Positions 6,350-15,943 of a DNA stretch of 31,670 bases are shown one piece after another. Every line of letters begins with the position of its first letter. The stretch's first letter is position 1. Source of the DNA: a virus; IMG/VR virus record IMGVR_UViG_3300032245_000153, positions 1-31,670 of that record, one strand, 5' to 3'. The notes beneath the pieces were generated by a model, which searched no databases, was not told the DNA's origin, and saw only the letters and a program-made list of their open reading frames with translations. A program made the translations under genes and the position numbers.

Positions 6350-9196
6350 ATGCAAACAAAAGAATTTTTACAACAAGTATGGCCTGATCAAGGATATTAT
6401 TGTGTCCTAGGCAAAGACCAACAAAATGTAGTAGTTCCCAAGTTTATAAATTCCATAGATGAAGCAATTGAAGTAGTAAATAAATTACTAAGCGATAAGC
6501 AAGACGTTTACTTTGCATGTTCAACTTATGTTGAGCCGACTGAACGAAAGAAAATAAATGCAAAAGAACAACGTATTCTATGGTTAGATATAGACTGTGG
6601 GTTTGATACAAAGAAACGTAAATGGAAAGACTACGAAACTAAAGATGCTGCACTTGTAGCGTTACGTTCTTTTACAGATACTACACAACTCCCTGCTCCT
6701 ACAATTGTAGACTCAGGTAGAGGTATTCATTGTTATTGGCCTTTTACTGAACCTGTAGATAAAGCTATATGGCAACCTGTTGCTGAAGGTTTAAAGTTTT
6801 TATGTGCTAAACATGGACTTAAAGCTGATGGTGCTTGCACTGCTGACATGGCTCGTATCCTACGAGTTCCAGGCACAAAGAACTATAAAGATGTAGCTAA
6901 ACCTGAAGATGTAACTGTGTTAAATCAAGGCACACCTACTCCGTTTGATGAGTTAGCAAGTCTAATACCTATACATCTTACCGATAAACCTAAAGCTAAA
7001 CGTCCACTAGATGAAGCTACAAAAGCTATACTAGGAAACAACTCATCTAAATTTATGAAGATTATTGAACGCTGCCGTAAAGATGATGGCTGCGCTCAGT
7101 TAGTTCATATCATGACTAAACAAGCAACAGTAGAAGAACCACTATGGAGATCAGGTTTATCTATTGCAGCTTACTGTGAAGATTCTGAATCAGCAATCCA
7201 CAACATATCTAAACATCACCCTGATTATGACTATGCTAGAACAGAAGCTAAAGCTAGTGCTATTCCAGGTCCACATACATGTAGACAATTTGAAGGCTTA
7301 CGTCCTGAAGGTTGTGACGGATGTAAACATAAAGGTAAGATTACATCTCCTATAGAATTAGGTAGAGTTATTCTACGTTCTAAAGGTGCAGATAATGTTA
7401 TACAAGCTAAGTCAGAAGAACTAGGTAAAGTTGTCACATACCAAATACCTGACTATCCATTTCCATATTTCAGAGGAAAGAATGGTGGTGTATATAAAAC
7501 TGTAGCTGATGAAGATGAAGAAGCTATCATGGTGTATGACTATGACTTTTATCTTGTTGAAATATTAAATGATCACGCTATTGGTTTCTGTGCATGGTTT
7601 AAATTACATTTACCTCATGAAGGTGTTCAAGAATTCATAGCACCATTAACCCAATTACTATCTCGTGATGAAGCTAGAAAGATTTTAGTAGCTAAAGGTA
7701 TTGTTAGAAATGGTAAGAAGTTAGATAACGTTATTGATTACATCATAGCTGTAGTAGATGCTGATCAAAAGCAAAAGCCATCAACTCCTATGTATAAACA
7801 ATATGGTTGGAATGCTTTATATAACAAAGTTGTTATAGGTAATCGTGAGATTAGTGCTTTTGGTATTAAGTATGTTCCTGTATCTGAAGATTTAAATGAT
7901 GTTAATCCAGCATTACAAAAGAAAGGCACTTATGAAGAATGGAAGAAAGCTATATCAGTTTATGAAAGACCTGGTATGGAGTTACGTGCGTTTGGTTTCT
8001 TCTGTGCATTTGGTTCTTTACTCATGCCCTTCTTTAAAACAAAAGAAAAATCAGCAGTAATTAATTTATACAATCCTGAATCAGGACAAGGTAAGTCTAC
8101 TGTATTACAAGCTATGACTAGTGTATATGGTAATCCTGAACTATCAGCCAAGCTTATTCAAGTATGGGGTGATACAGGTAACTCAGTAATTAATCGTATG
8201 GGTTACATGAATAACTTACCTGCGGCAGTAGATGAATTTACTAAAGTAACACCTGATCAATTACATGAGTTTTTAAAGTTCATGTCAACAGGTCGTGGTA
8301 GAAATCGTATGGGTAGTGGTGGCACAAATAAAGAAAGACAAAATGATACTGTCTTTAATTTGATATGTGTTGTATCTTCTAATACAGACTTTAGAACAGT
8401 TATGTTTTCATCAAATGCCAAAGCTTCAGGTGAGATGGCTCGCTTCTTACAATTACGTATTGATAAAGATACAAGCTTAACAAAGAAAGAAGCTGATGAT
8501 TACTTTGGTAGACTATTTGATAACTATGGACATGCAGGGGAAATATATGCTCAATGGATTATATCTAATCTTGAATCTGTAAAAATAGCTTTAAAACAAA
8601 CTCAAGAAAAAATTGATAAGGCATGGAACATAGCGGGAGAAGACCGCAAGTATTCTGCTACATTAGCTGCAGTATTTTTAGGCGCTCAGATTGCTAAGCA
8701 ATTGGGTATCCATAATATAAACTTAGAACCTGTTAAACATGCTATTAAACTAGAGTTAGATAAATCAAGAATAGAACTTAAGGCTCGTGATTTCGATGCT
8801 ATGGAAACATTAACTACGTTCTTACATGAAAATTTAAAGAACACTTTAGTGATTAATAGTGTCATAGACTCACGAACAGGCTTACAAGAAGCCCCTTTAT
8901 TAAAGCCAATCAATGAATTACGTGTAAGAATTGAACCAGATACTAACACAATATACATTCCTGTAGGTATAATGCGCTCATACTTAAAGGATCTTGGTAA
9001 CGTAGATTACGAGGATTTTATTAAAAAACTTAAAGATAATAATGTTTTGAAGTATAAATCAGGAGATTCTAAAGTGCTACAAAAAGGATTAGATATTAGC
9101 GGCTCAGGCGTTCGATGCATATGGATCGATAACTCTAGCTTTGAAGGACTCAAGACTAACGACTTACCATTGGATATACCACGAAGTGTTCACTAA
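6350..9196 (+). CDS. AEP-type primase fused to P-loop helicase
   Basis: 948 residues. The N-terminal third is an archaeo-eukaryotic-type primase: D80-I-D82 in LWLDIDCG (metal-binding), SGRGIHCYW (122-130), and ARILRVPGTKNYK (168-180). A cysteine/histidine group at H309, C311, C322 and C325, followed by KGKITSPIELG, looks like the small zinc element often found after phage primase domains. The C-terminal part is a DUF927-like ATPase: Walker A SGQGKST (578-584), Walker B PAAVDEF (624-630), and an arginine-rich GRGRNRMGSGG stretch near 648-658. It would synthesise primers and unwind DNA at the fork. Start ATG 6350 is supported by GAGAG four bases upstream; no frameshift is seen. Confidence 0.9.
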   Translation: MQTKEFLQQVWPDQGYYCVLGKDQQNVVVPKFINSIDEAIEVVNKLLSDKQDVYFACSTYVEPTERKKINAKEQRILWLDIDCGFDTKKRKWKDYETKDAALVALRSFTDTTQLPAPTIVDSGRGIHCYWPFTEPVDKAIWQPVAEGLKFLCAKHGLKADGACTADMARILRVPGTKNYKDVAKPEDVTVLNQGTPTPFDELASLIPIHLTDKPKAKRPLDEATKAILGNNSSKFMKIIERCRKDDGCAQLVHIMTKQATVEEPLWRSGLSIAAYCEDSESAIHNISKHHPDYDYARTEAKASAIPGPHTCRQFEGLRPEGCDGCKHKGKITSPIELGRVILRSKGADNVIQAKSEELGKVVTYQIPDYPFPYFRGKNGGVYKTVADEDEEAIMVYDYDFYLVEILNDHAIGFCAWFKLHLPHEGVQEFIAPLTQLLSRDEARKILVAKGIVRNGKKLDNVIDYIIAVVDADQKQKPSTPMYKQYGWNALYNKVVIGNREISAFGIKYVPVSEDLNDVNPALQKKGTYEEWKKAISVYERPGMELRAFGFFCAFGSLLMPFFKTKEKSAVINLYNPESGQGKSTVLQAMTSVYGNPELSAKLIQVWGDTGNSVINRMGYMNNLPAAVDEFTKVTPDQLHEFLKFMSTGRGRNRMGSGGTNKERQNDTVFNLICVVSSNTDFRTVMFSSNAKASGEMARFLQLRIDKDTSLTKKEADDYFGRLFDNYGHAGEIYAQWIISNLESVKIALKQTQEKIDKAWNIAGEDRKYSATLAAVFLGAQIAKQLGIHNINLEPVKHAIKLELDKSRIELKARDFDAMETLTTFLHENLKNTLVINSVIDSRTGLQEAPLLKPINELRVRIEPDTNTIYIPVGIMRSYLKDLGNVDYEDFIKKLKDNNVLKYKSGDSKVLQKGLDISGSGVRCIWIDNSSFEGLKTNDLPLDIPRSVH

Positions 9197-9380
9197 CGGC
9201 GTAAATTATCAGATTGATTGGCCTACGTTTTTACCAGGCTCGTCTATCTTTATACCTGCTATTGATACTGAGTCAGCTATCAAAGCTATACAAAAAGAAA
9301 GTGAACGACTAGAGTTTCAGTTCGTTCACAAAGTTGTTATAGAAGACCATGTTAAAGGTATACGAGTCTGGAGACTATAA
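9141..9380 (+). CDS. Small conserved phage protein of unknown function (79 aa)
   Basis: The frame runs to 9380 and overlaps the primase end. The body reads YHWIYHEVFTNGVNYQIDW, then FLPGSSIFIPAIDTESA, and ends HVKGIRVWRL, a pattern known from small phage proteins next to replication genes; no function is known to me. The start is uncertain: TTG at 9141 keeps the aromatic N-terminus, GTG at 9186 would give 64 residues, and neither has a good ribosome site, so it may depend on coupling to the primase. It is the last forward gene and its final six bases overlap the end of the convergent late operon. Confidence 0.6.
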   Translation: MKDSRLTTYHWIYHEVFTNGVNYQIDWPTFLPGSSIFIPAIDTESAIKAIQKESERLEFQFVHKVVIEDHVKGIRVWRL

Positions 9381-12300
9381 ACCACCACGATAACGTAGTT
9401 GTTGTATATATCTATCCATCGTACCTCTAACTTTAAGTTGATGGCCTAGTAAATCCTGACGGCGTTTTTCAATTCGTTCTAGCTGTTCTTTCTTCGAAGC
9501 AGGGGTATATCTTTCAGCGTCTCTGCTGGCAATAATTTTATTCTCATGTGAACGTAACAATGATAGTTGGTCACTTATGCGTCTCATTTCTCCTGCCATA
9601 ATAACAAGTTCTCTATTGTTATCTTTGTCTAGATATTCTTGATACTTATTATAATCAAGACCTTTAAATTTATTTGCAGATTGAACAGCTTTATCTACAA
9701 TATCTGATAACTCATAGAAGTCAGTTATATTACGTGAACCATGTTCTCTTGCTAAGAAAGAACCACTGCTAGGAAGTTTTAAGAATACTTCTCTAATAGA
9801 TTGCTCAGGTAATATATCGCCTCTAGAACGCGCTAACATAGATGTAGTCATTAAACCTAATAATCCTGCAGTCGTACCAAAGTATCGATTCATAAAATGA
9901 TCTACTTGTATTGGTGCTAATCCACTAAAATCACCAATAGTCTTTGCTAATTCAGAAGTGTATTTAGGGCTGAATTGTAATTCAGGTTCTAGATTAGCTT
10001 GACCTTGACCTATTAAAGGTCTACCTGTTACTAAGTCAATATTATATGCACTTTCAACTAAAGGAGTAACTAGCGTAGGTATAGCTGATGGTGTAGCTAA
10101 TGCTCGTTTAAGTCCTCTAGCAAATGCTGTAGCAAACTTTTCAGAATCTTCTGATTCAGCAATCATAGTATTATAGATATGCTCAGGAACTGTTTTAAAA
10201 AATAAAGTAAATATGTCATTACGTAATGGAATCTTAAATCCATCAGCGCCATACATTAACAAGAATCTATCTCTTTCTGAAGGATCAAGTTCTTTATATT
10301 TGTCATCATCAGCACCCATAGCTGCATACGCAAAGCTAAGTAGCATCACTTGACCTGCAGTTAACCAGAATCGTTTAAACGCATCTGATCTAGCATCGGG
10401 TGTAATACCATCGTTCATAATTGTGCTAAACGCTACATGTAATGCTTGTAAGTTAGCATTAACAAATGGTGCATTTTGACGCATAATATTAATAAGTTGG
10501 TTAGTACCTGTTCTACGGAAGTTAATAATTTCTTCAGCTACATGAACAGCACGAGCCTTGTCACCTGTTTCAGCTACTGTTTGAGCATATACCGCTTGAC
10601 GTATAACGTTATCAGAAGCCATAGATAACATCTCTAATGGATGCATGATAGCTTTAAGTAACTTATCTAATGTTTTATATTTTTTAGCTTCTTGCGTAGC
10701 TTCAGCATCAATACGTTCATATTCAGAACTAAAGTCATGCTTGCCTACTGTACCTGTTTTTTTAAGTTCTTCACGAGCAGTACTTTGATGCAACGGAGTT
10801 AACACAATCTCCTTCATCACTTGTAGAGGAATAGCTAAAGGATACTTAACACCTGAAATAAACATAGAGTTAAATGCGTCCATAGGTATTTGAGCTACAG
10901 AGAATATAGGTTGTAATACAATGTTTAGTCTTAAGAAGTTTGCATAAGGTCTAAAAAAGCCTTTAAGTCCTGTAAGCATAACAGGTTCTAATCCTGTAAA
11001 GCCACCTACCATAGACTCACCATCATTACCTTGGAACTCATACTTAACAAGCTTACCATCTTGCCAAACGTTCACAGTATTACCTGTAGTGCTGCGTTCT
11101 TTATCTTTAAGTACTTTAATGTCGTTAGCTACGTAGTTACTAAATAAACCAATCTTAGCTTGAGCTGCGGTATTGTTAATTGATTTTCTAACAATATATC
11201 TAGTCCAACGTTCCATGTTATCAAACACATTGTTTACAGATTGATAACTACCTTTAAGTCGTTTATCTGTAGCTGCATCTAATAAACCTCTAGCGTATTC
11301 TTTAGGACCTTTACCTGCTTCAATTTGGGCATCTCTATAGAATGGAACATAGTCCATTACATTTAATAGATCTTCTACTTGTTCTTCAGTATATAAACCG
11401 CTATCTTTAGCAAGATTTAAAACTTTACGTCTAACACCATTCCATGTATCAGCTATATTTTCTAGCTCAGGGAATTGAGTAAAGAACTTTTCACCTTCTT
11501 TAATTTGAGCTGGTGTTAAATGCACAAGTTTATAGTTAGCTTTTAAGCGTTTCTTAGCTAAGTCTGTTTTGTTTTGAGTTAAAAGTTTTAATACGTCTTT
11601 TTCTAATTCTTTATTAGCATCCATTAAACCTTGTGAACGACGAGCAATAAAAGCTTTACTTGCATATACAAACATCTTATTAACAGGAAGACCATTTTTT
11701 TTAGCTAGTGCTTCAATTTTATTTCGAATAGCAATCATGCTATCTTTAGCATCAGTTACTTCAAACTTAAATAAGTTATTATTATATTTAATATTGCCGT
11801 GTTTTAAAAAGAGATCAGCTATCTGATCAGATTTAACGGCTTGTGATACTTGTAACATGTAATAAGCTTTAGCTAGTTTTTCAGGTATTACCCCTGCTTT
11901 ACGCATGCCTTCAAGTATCTTTTTGTTTATAGATGTATCGAACGAGAATAGATTAGATCTAATCATGTTCATAATTTTAGGTAGGGTTTGTACGGGTTGT
12001 GATTTAAATTCTTTCCACACTGTGACAGGTTCTACTTTTACAGCTGCTTTATTACCTGCAGCATCTGCTTGTTTATCAAGGTCTTTTTCAGACATTCTTT
12101 GATAGAGTGGTTCAACCGCAGGGAACCCTGCTAATTCTTTAGGACGATAGCCTGTAAATAAATCAGGAGCAACACCAATAATATCGCTTAATAAAGTATC
12201 TGATATGTCACCAAGTTTTAATAAGTCTTTAACTGCTGATAGGAAGTCAGTCCACAACGAAGTTAACGTAGTCTCACTAGGAGCCACACTTGGTTGATCA

Positions 12301-14681
12301 GCTAAGAATCTTTGGAAGTCAGCGGTATTAAATGCTTCAGCAATAAATTCTTCCATGTTATCAAATGCATGGCCAAAGTCTTTGCCTTGCTCCCGAGCAG
12401 CATCTTGTGCTGATGTAAAAATAGCTACCATCTTACGACCTACATCATCAATACCTCTCATTTTGCCATTCTTAGTCTTTACATGTTTTTTAATTTCCCA
12501 TGCAGTGGCAGCATGTGTTCCTTCGTGGAAAATAGCATTAGTACCAGCATCTGGGCTAATCGTTGTTTTATTATTAGTAGGACTGTAGGAACCAAACTTA
12601 TTCTTTCCTATTGCACTAATATGGTATCTACCCTTAGTTACATTTTGTATACTAGAGAGCACATTATGTAATACTTTTTCTACAGGATTAAGTTTTTCAA
12701 AGTGTTGTTGTTTTAATATATTTAAAGCTTGACCCATAGTCTTTGCAGGCTTAGTCGTATTAACAATTGCTTTACCTTCAGGAGTACCTTCAAAGTTTGT
12801 AGGTAATTCTTCCTCTTCAGGAGCTGTTTTTGTTAAGTCTACTTTTTTAGCTGCACGAGATTGTTTTAATTCTTGAATAGTATCGTGTGCAGTTGCAATT
12901 TCTTCTTCAGATGCTGCACCGGTTTGTAATGATTCAATAAGCGGATTAGTAGGATCTAATGTTTGTAAAAGTTTACCCATGCGATTCATGGCTTTTACTT
13001 CTGGAGTTAATTCTTCTTCGCTTTTTATTACTTCTTGAGTAGCTGGCGCTTCAGGTACTTTTGTTTTAATAGTTTCAGGCGTAGTTGTTTCTAATGGAGC
13101 GTTGCTTGCCTTTTCTCCTGTTTGAGTGAGTCTAGCAAGATTTCCACTGAAATCAACTGCAGTTCCGAAACGTCCTTGAGTTCCTCCGGGAGTTCCATCG
13201 TTAAGTCCTCCAAGTATTTCATTGCTAGTTCCAGCTGCTCTACTGACAGATCCTGCATCGGGTAGTCCTTTCAAATAAGCATCGACTGCTGTTTCATTTA
13301 TTTTACCTGTATGTACTTCTAAAGTCTTGTTCATTATATCAAGACCTTCAGGTGTATTAATATCTTGTCCGACTAGTGCTTTATATGCATTAGAACGAGG
13401 GTTTAGTCCCCACGAAGTTAAAGTAGTTTCGTCTAATACACCAGGTTCTGTCGGTTCTACTTTGTTAACTTCTTGTTCTACTTCAGCAGCTGTAGTATCT
13501 TCCTCTGCTTTTTGTTTAGCTGCTTGTATATCTTTAGCTTTAGAATTTAATGTATTAAATGTGGAGTTAATAATTGTATCACGACTAGCACGTTTTTCTT
13601 CTGCAGCAGCAGGTTCAATTACATCATCTTTTTTCTCATCGACAGCTTTATCTATCTGCCTATTAGTATTCATTTGTCTAACACCAGTGTAACCACCAGC
13701 CATAGCAAAGCCTGCTAATGCACCAGTAGCAGCAGCTTCAGCTACACCTTCATCCCAAGGTTTTTCAGCAGCTAAGTTTTGTGCAATTTGTTCTTGAATA
13801 GATTGTGGAAGTTCTTCTAAACCAGCTTCACTGATAGCACTCTTGAAGGCTGAAGTAAGAACACTTTTCTTTTCCGCTTGTCCTGCGCCACCTGCCATAA
13901 GAGTATCGATATCATCAAAGCCTAATTTTTGAGCTACTCTACCCCCAAGTAAACCAAAACCACCAGTTAGTACACCACTACCCGTAGCAATTACTGCTTG
14001 TTTAGGAGTAAGTAAACCATCTTCTTGTTGTTGACGTGTTTGTTCTGCAATAGAACCTGCGGTAATAGCACCTTCACCTGCAGCACCAGCTACAGTTCCA
14101 GCAGCTTTTTTACCTACCATAGTAGCTATTTTTTTACCACCAACACCTAATACTTTTCTAGCTAGACCTGCACCACCAACCATTGAAGGTAGAGATTCAG
14201 TTAATATATTAAGAAACGCTGCTGGATTTTGAGCAAGAGCACCGACAGTGTTTTTAAAACCTTTAGCTTCGGCAACTGCTTGTTCTTGTTTTTGTTCTTC
14301 TGGAGTTTTTAATGCTTGAAGTTTTGTTTGTAAGTCTTTTGAAGTACCACCAAATAAACCTTTTTCAATAGCATTAGTAGCTTTACCTGCTAAACCTAAA
14401 GTAGGAATATCTGCTAAACCTACAATAGCTTCACCTGCACTCACAGCACCTTTAGCTAGACCTAAAGCAGGATCAGCTAAATATCTACGAGCAGCACTAC
14501 TAGGCGCTTGGGTAATATCTTTTTGAGGTTGAGTAACATCTTGAACAGATGATTCAGGTGTAGCTTCTTCAGCAACACCTGCTTGTGATCTTATGTAATC
14601 TGCTAATGTTTTTGCAGATTCAGTATCTCCCGCAGCATGGGCTTTTTCCAAAGCCTTATATACGGCATTTAAATCGGCCAT
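9375..14681 (-). CDS. Large internal virion (ejection) protein with HExxH metallopeptidase motif
   Basis: 1768 residues, the size class of phage ejection/polyvalent proteins. The N-terminus (AVYKALEKAHAAGDTESAK) is a short helical motif common at the start of such proteins. Residues about 145-300 are glycine/alanine-rich and hydrophobic (GGAGLARKVLGVGGKK; GSGVLTGGFGLLGG), suited to membrane insertion. Residues about 350-640 are low-complexity and glutamate/threonine-rich. H719-E-G-T-H723 in IFHEGTHAATAWE, with E782 in NMEEFIAEAF as likely third zinc ligand, gives a gluzincin-type peptidase site like those described in phage polyvalent proteins. The C-terminal half is helical, with a hydrophobic block near 1440-1460. 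It is last in the late operon; its job is probably genome delivery. Confidence 0.8.
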   Translation of the reverse strand: MADLNAVYKALEKAHAAGDTESAKTLADYIRSQAGVAEEATPESSVQDVTQPQKDITQAPSSAARRYLADPALGLAKGAVSAGEAIVGLADIPTLGLAGKATNAIEKGLFGGTSKDLQTKLQALKTPEEQKQEQAVAEAKGFKNTVGALAQNPAAFLNILTESLPSMVGGAGLARKVLGVGGKKIATMVGKKAAGTVAGAAGEGAITAGSIAEQTRQQQEDGLLTPKQAVIATGSGVLTGGFGLLGGRVAQKLGFDDIDTLMAGGAGQAEKKSVLTSAFKSAISEAGLEELPQSIQEQIAQNLAAEKPWDEGVAEAAATGALAGFAMAGGYTGVRQMNTNRQIDKAVDEKKDDVIEPAAAEEKRASRDTIINSTFNTLNSKAKDIQAAKQKAEEDTTAAEVEQEVNKVEPTEPGVLDETTLTSWGLNPRSNAYKALVGQDINTPEGLDIMNKTLEVHTGKINETAVDAYLKGLPDAGSVSRAAGTSNEILGGLNDGTPGGTQGRFGTAVDFSGNLARLTQTGEKASNAPLETTTPETIKTKVPEAPATQEVIKSEEELTPEVKAMNRMGKLLQTLDPTNPLIESLQTGAASEEEIATAHDTIQELKQSRAAKKVDLTKTAPEEEELPTNFEGTPEGKAIVNTTKPAKTMGQALNILKQQHFEKLNPVEKVLHNVLSSIQNVTKGRYHISAIGKNKFGSYSPTNNKTTISPDAGTNAIFHEGTHAATAWEIKKHVKTKNGKMRGIDDVGRKMVAIFTSAQDAAREQGKDFGHAFDNMEEFIAEAFNTADFQRFLADQPSVAPSETTLTSLWTDFLSAVKDLLKLGDISDTLLSDIIGVAPDLFTGYRPKELAGFPAVEPLYQRMSEKDLDKQADAAGNKAAVKVEPVTVWKEFKSQPVQTLPKIMNMIRSNLFSFDTSINKKILEGMRKAGVIPEKLAKAYYMLQVSQAVKSDQIADLFLKHGNIKYNNNLFKFEVTDAKDSMIAIRNKIEALAKKNGLPVNKMFVYASKAFIARRSQGLMDANKELEKDVLKLLTQNKTDLAKKRLKANYKLVHLTPAQIKEGEKFFTQFPELENIADTWNGVRRKVLNLAKDSGLYTEEQVEDLLNVMDYVPFYRDAQIEAGKGPKEYARGLLDAATDKRLKGSYQSVNNVFDNMERWTRYIVRKSINNTAAQAKIGLFSNYVANDIKVLKDKERSTTGNTVNVWQDGKLVKYEFQGNDGESMVGGFTGLEPVMLTGLKGFFRPYANFLRLNIVLQPIFSVAQIPMDAFNSMFISGVKYPLAIPLQVMKEIVLTPLHQSTAREELKKTGTVGKHDFSSEYERIDAEATQEAKKYKTLDKLLKAIMHPLEMLSMASDNVIRQAVYAQTVAETGDKARAVHVAEEIINFRRTGTNQLINIMRQNAPFVNANLQALHVAFSTIMNDGITPDARSDAFKRFWLTAGQVMLLSFAYAAMGADDDKYKELDPSERDRFLLMYGADGFKIPLRNDIFTLFFKTVPEHIYNTMIAESEDSEKFATAFARGLKRALATPSAIPTLVTPLVESAYNIDLVTGRPLIGQGQANLEPELQFSPKYTSELAKTIGDFSGLAPIQVDHFMNRYFGTTAGLLGLMTTSMLARSRGDILPEQSIREVFLKLPSSGSFLAREHGSRNITDFYELSDIVDKAVQSANKFKGLDYNKYQEYLDKDNNRELVIMAGEMRRISDQLSLLRSHENKIIASRDAERYTPASKKEQLERIEKRRQDLLGHQLKVRGTMDRYIQQLRYRGGL

Positions 14682-14683
14682 TA

Positions 14684-15940
14684 TTATTCTTCGTCTTCTG
14701 GGTACTGATCTAAGATTGATTGAACATTTTTAGGAACATTTAATTTAGCTGTTCCTGGTTTACCTGCAATAACAGGCTTGTGTATATCTGCAATTTGAGT
14801 GCCACCAGGAATTGCAGGGGTCTCACCACGTAAAATATACCCTTCAGCATTTTTAAGATATCTATTCCACTCTTGTTGTAAAAGTTGAGGATTACTATCA
14901 AATACAGTTTCTGCTGAACCTTGTGGATATTTAGAAGTAAAGTCTTTAATAGCTGCATTTAAAATTGAGGCATTAAGTTTTTCACTAACCCCTGCTTTAG
15001 CATATCTATTTTTTGCATTAGCAAGAATAGCACTTGTTTCAAGTTCTGCATTCTTCATAGCAATATTAGTATTAATATTACGTCTCTCATCAATAGCTTT
15101 TGTAGCTCCAGAAGCATCACCACGAGCTTGAGCTTGTTGAGCTTCAAGAGTTTTTCTATCAGCCATTTTGTACATGCTATTAATTTCTCTTTGAGTTTTA
15201 CCCATAGCTCCAACAATAGGTCCGGCTTTTTCACCACCTTTTGCTAATGCTCCACCAAAAGTAGGAGTTCCTGCAAAAGCACTACCATAAGCTAATAATA
15301 ATTGAGCTTGATCCATTTTTTTAGCGTCTTCTAGTTCTTTAACTCTTTCAGTTTTACTGTCTGCTAAAGTAGATTTATAAAACTCAGGATCTACACCAAA
15401 AGCTTCTTGCGCTTGCTTTTGTTGAATAATGTAATCATCTAAAGTAATTTCATCTATAGGTTTAACTAAAGCTGCTTTAGCATCTTTATAATATGTAGGA
15501 TCATATTTAGCTGGATCTGTTTTAGTTTTACCGCCATAAGCATAATGTTGAACTGGACCACCATCATCGAATGCAACAATACCACCAGTAGCAAAGTTTT
15601 CTTCATTAAACATTTGATTATCCATAGCTAAATCTGTAAGTCCACCTTGTGCCATTTGTTCTACAGGCATTTCTTCAGGAGGTTGCATAGCTTCCATCAT
15701 AGGTTGAGCTTCAGGTAAAGCAGCAATACCAGGTTGTGGTTGTGCTTCTTGAACTAAATCTTCTGCAACAGTTTTATCTTCAGGTTTATTAGCTTGATAA
15801 TTACTACGCATTTCTTTTCTACGTTGTAATTCACTTAAAGCTAAATAGGTAGGTACTTGTCCTGTAGGGTTTTGAACATATCCTACGAGAGTATCGTCTG
15901 GAACACCTTTTAACTGATTTTGTATTTTAATAATGTTCAT
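14684..15940 (-). CDS. Internal virion/structural protein (418 aa)
   Basis: The product has an N-terminal helical motif GVPDDTLVGYVQNPTGQ followed by YLALSELQRRKEMR (about residues 12-44), then a glutamine/proline/methionine-rich linker (60-105) and a glycine-rich GGIVAFDDGG motif near 119-128. The rest is a long helical region rich in lysine, alanine and glutamine. This order is seen in many phage proteins placed just before a giant ejection protein. Its stop lies two bases from the start of the 1768-residue gene, so the two are co-translated. No enzymatic motif is visible; role as virion component is inferred from family and place. Confidence 0.7.
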   Translation of the reverse strand: MNIIKIQNQLKGVPDDTLVGYVQNPTGQVPTYLALSELQRRKEMRSNYQANKPEDKTVAEDLVQEAQPQPGIAALPEAQPMMEAMQPPEEMPVEQMAQGGLTDLAMDNQMFNEENFATGGIVAFDDGGPVQHYAYGGKTKTDPAKYDPTYYKDAKAALVKPIDEITLDDYIIQQKQAQEAFGVDPEFYKSTLADSKTERVKELEDAKKMDQAQLLLAYGSAFAGTPTFGGALAKGGEKAGPIVGAMGKTQREINSMYKMADRKTLEAQQAQARGDASGATKAIDERRNINTNIAMKNAELETSAILANAKNRYAKAGVSEKLNASILNAAIKDFTSKYPQGSAETVFDSNPQLLQQEWNRYLKNAEGYILRGETPAIPGGTQIADIHKPVIAGKPGTAKLNVPKNVQSILDQYPEDEE

Positions 15941-15943
15941 GTT

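Noticed and set aside
9141-9196. Programmed frameshift joining the primase to the small 79-aa frame
   Set aside because: The overlap has no slippery heptamer followed by a strong structure; simple overlapping genes explain it.
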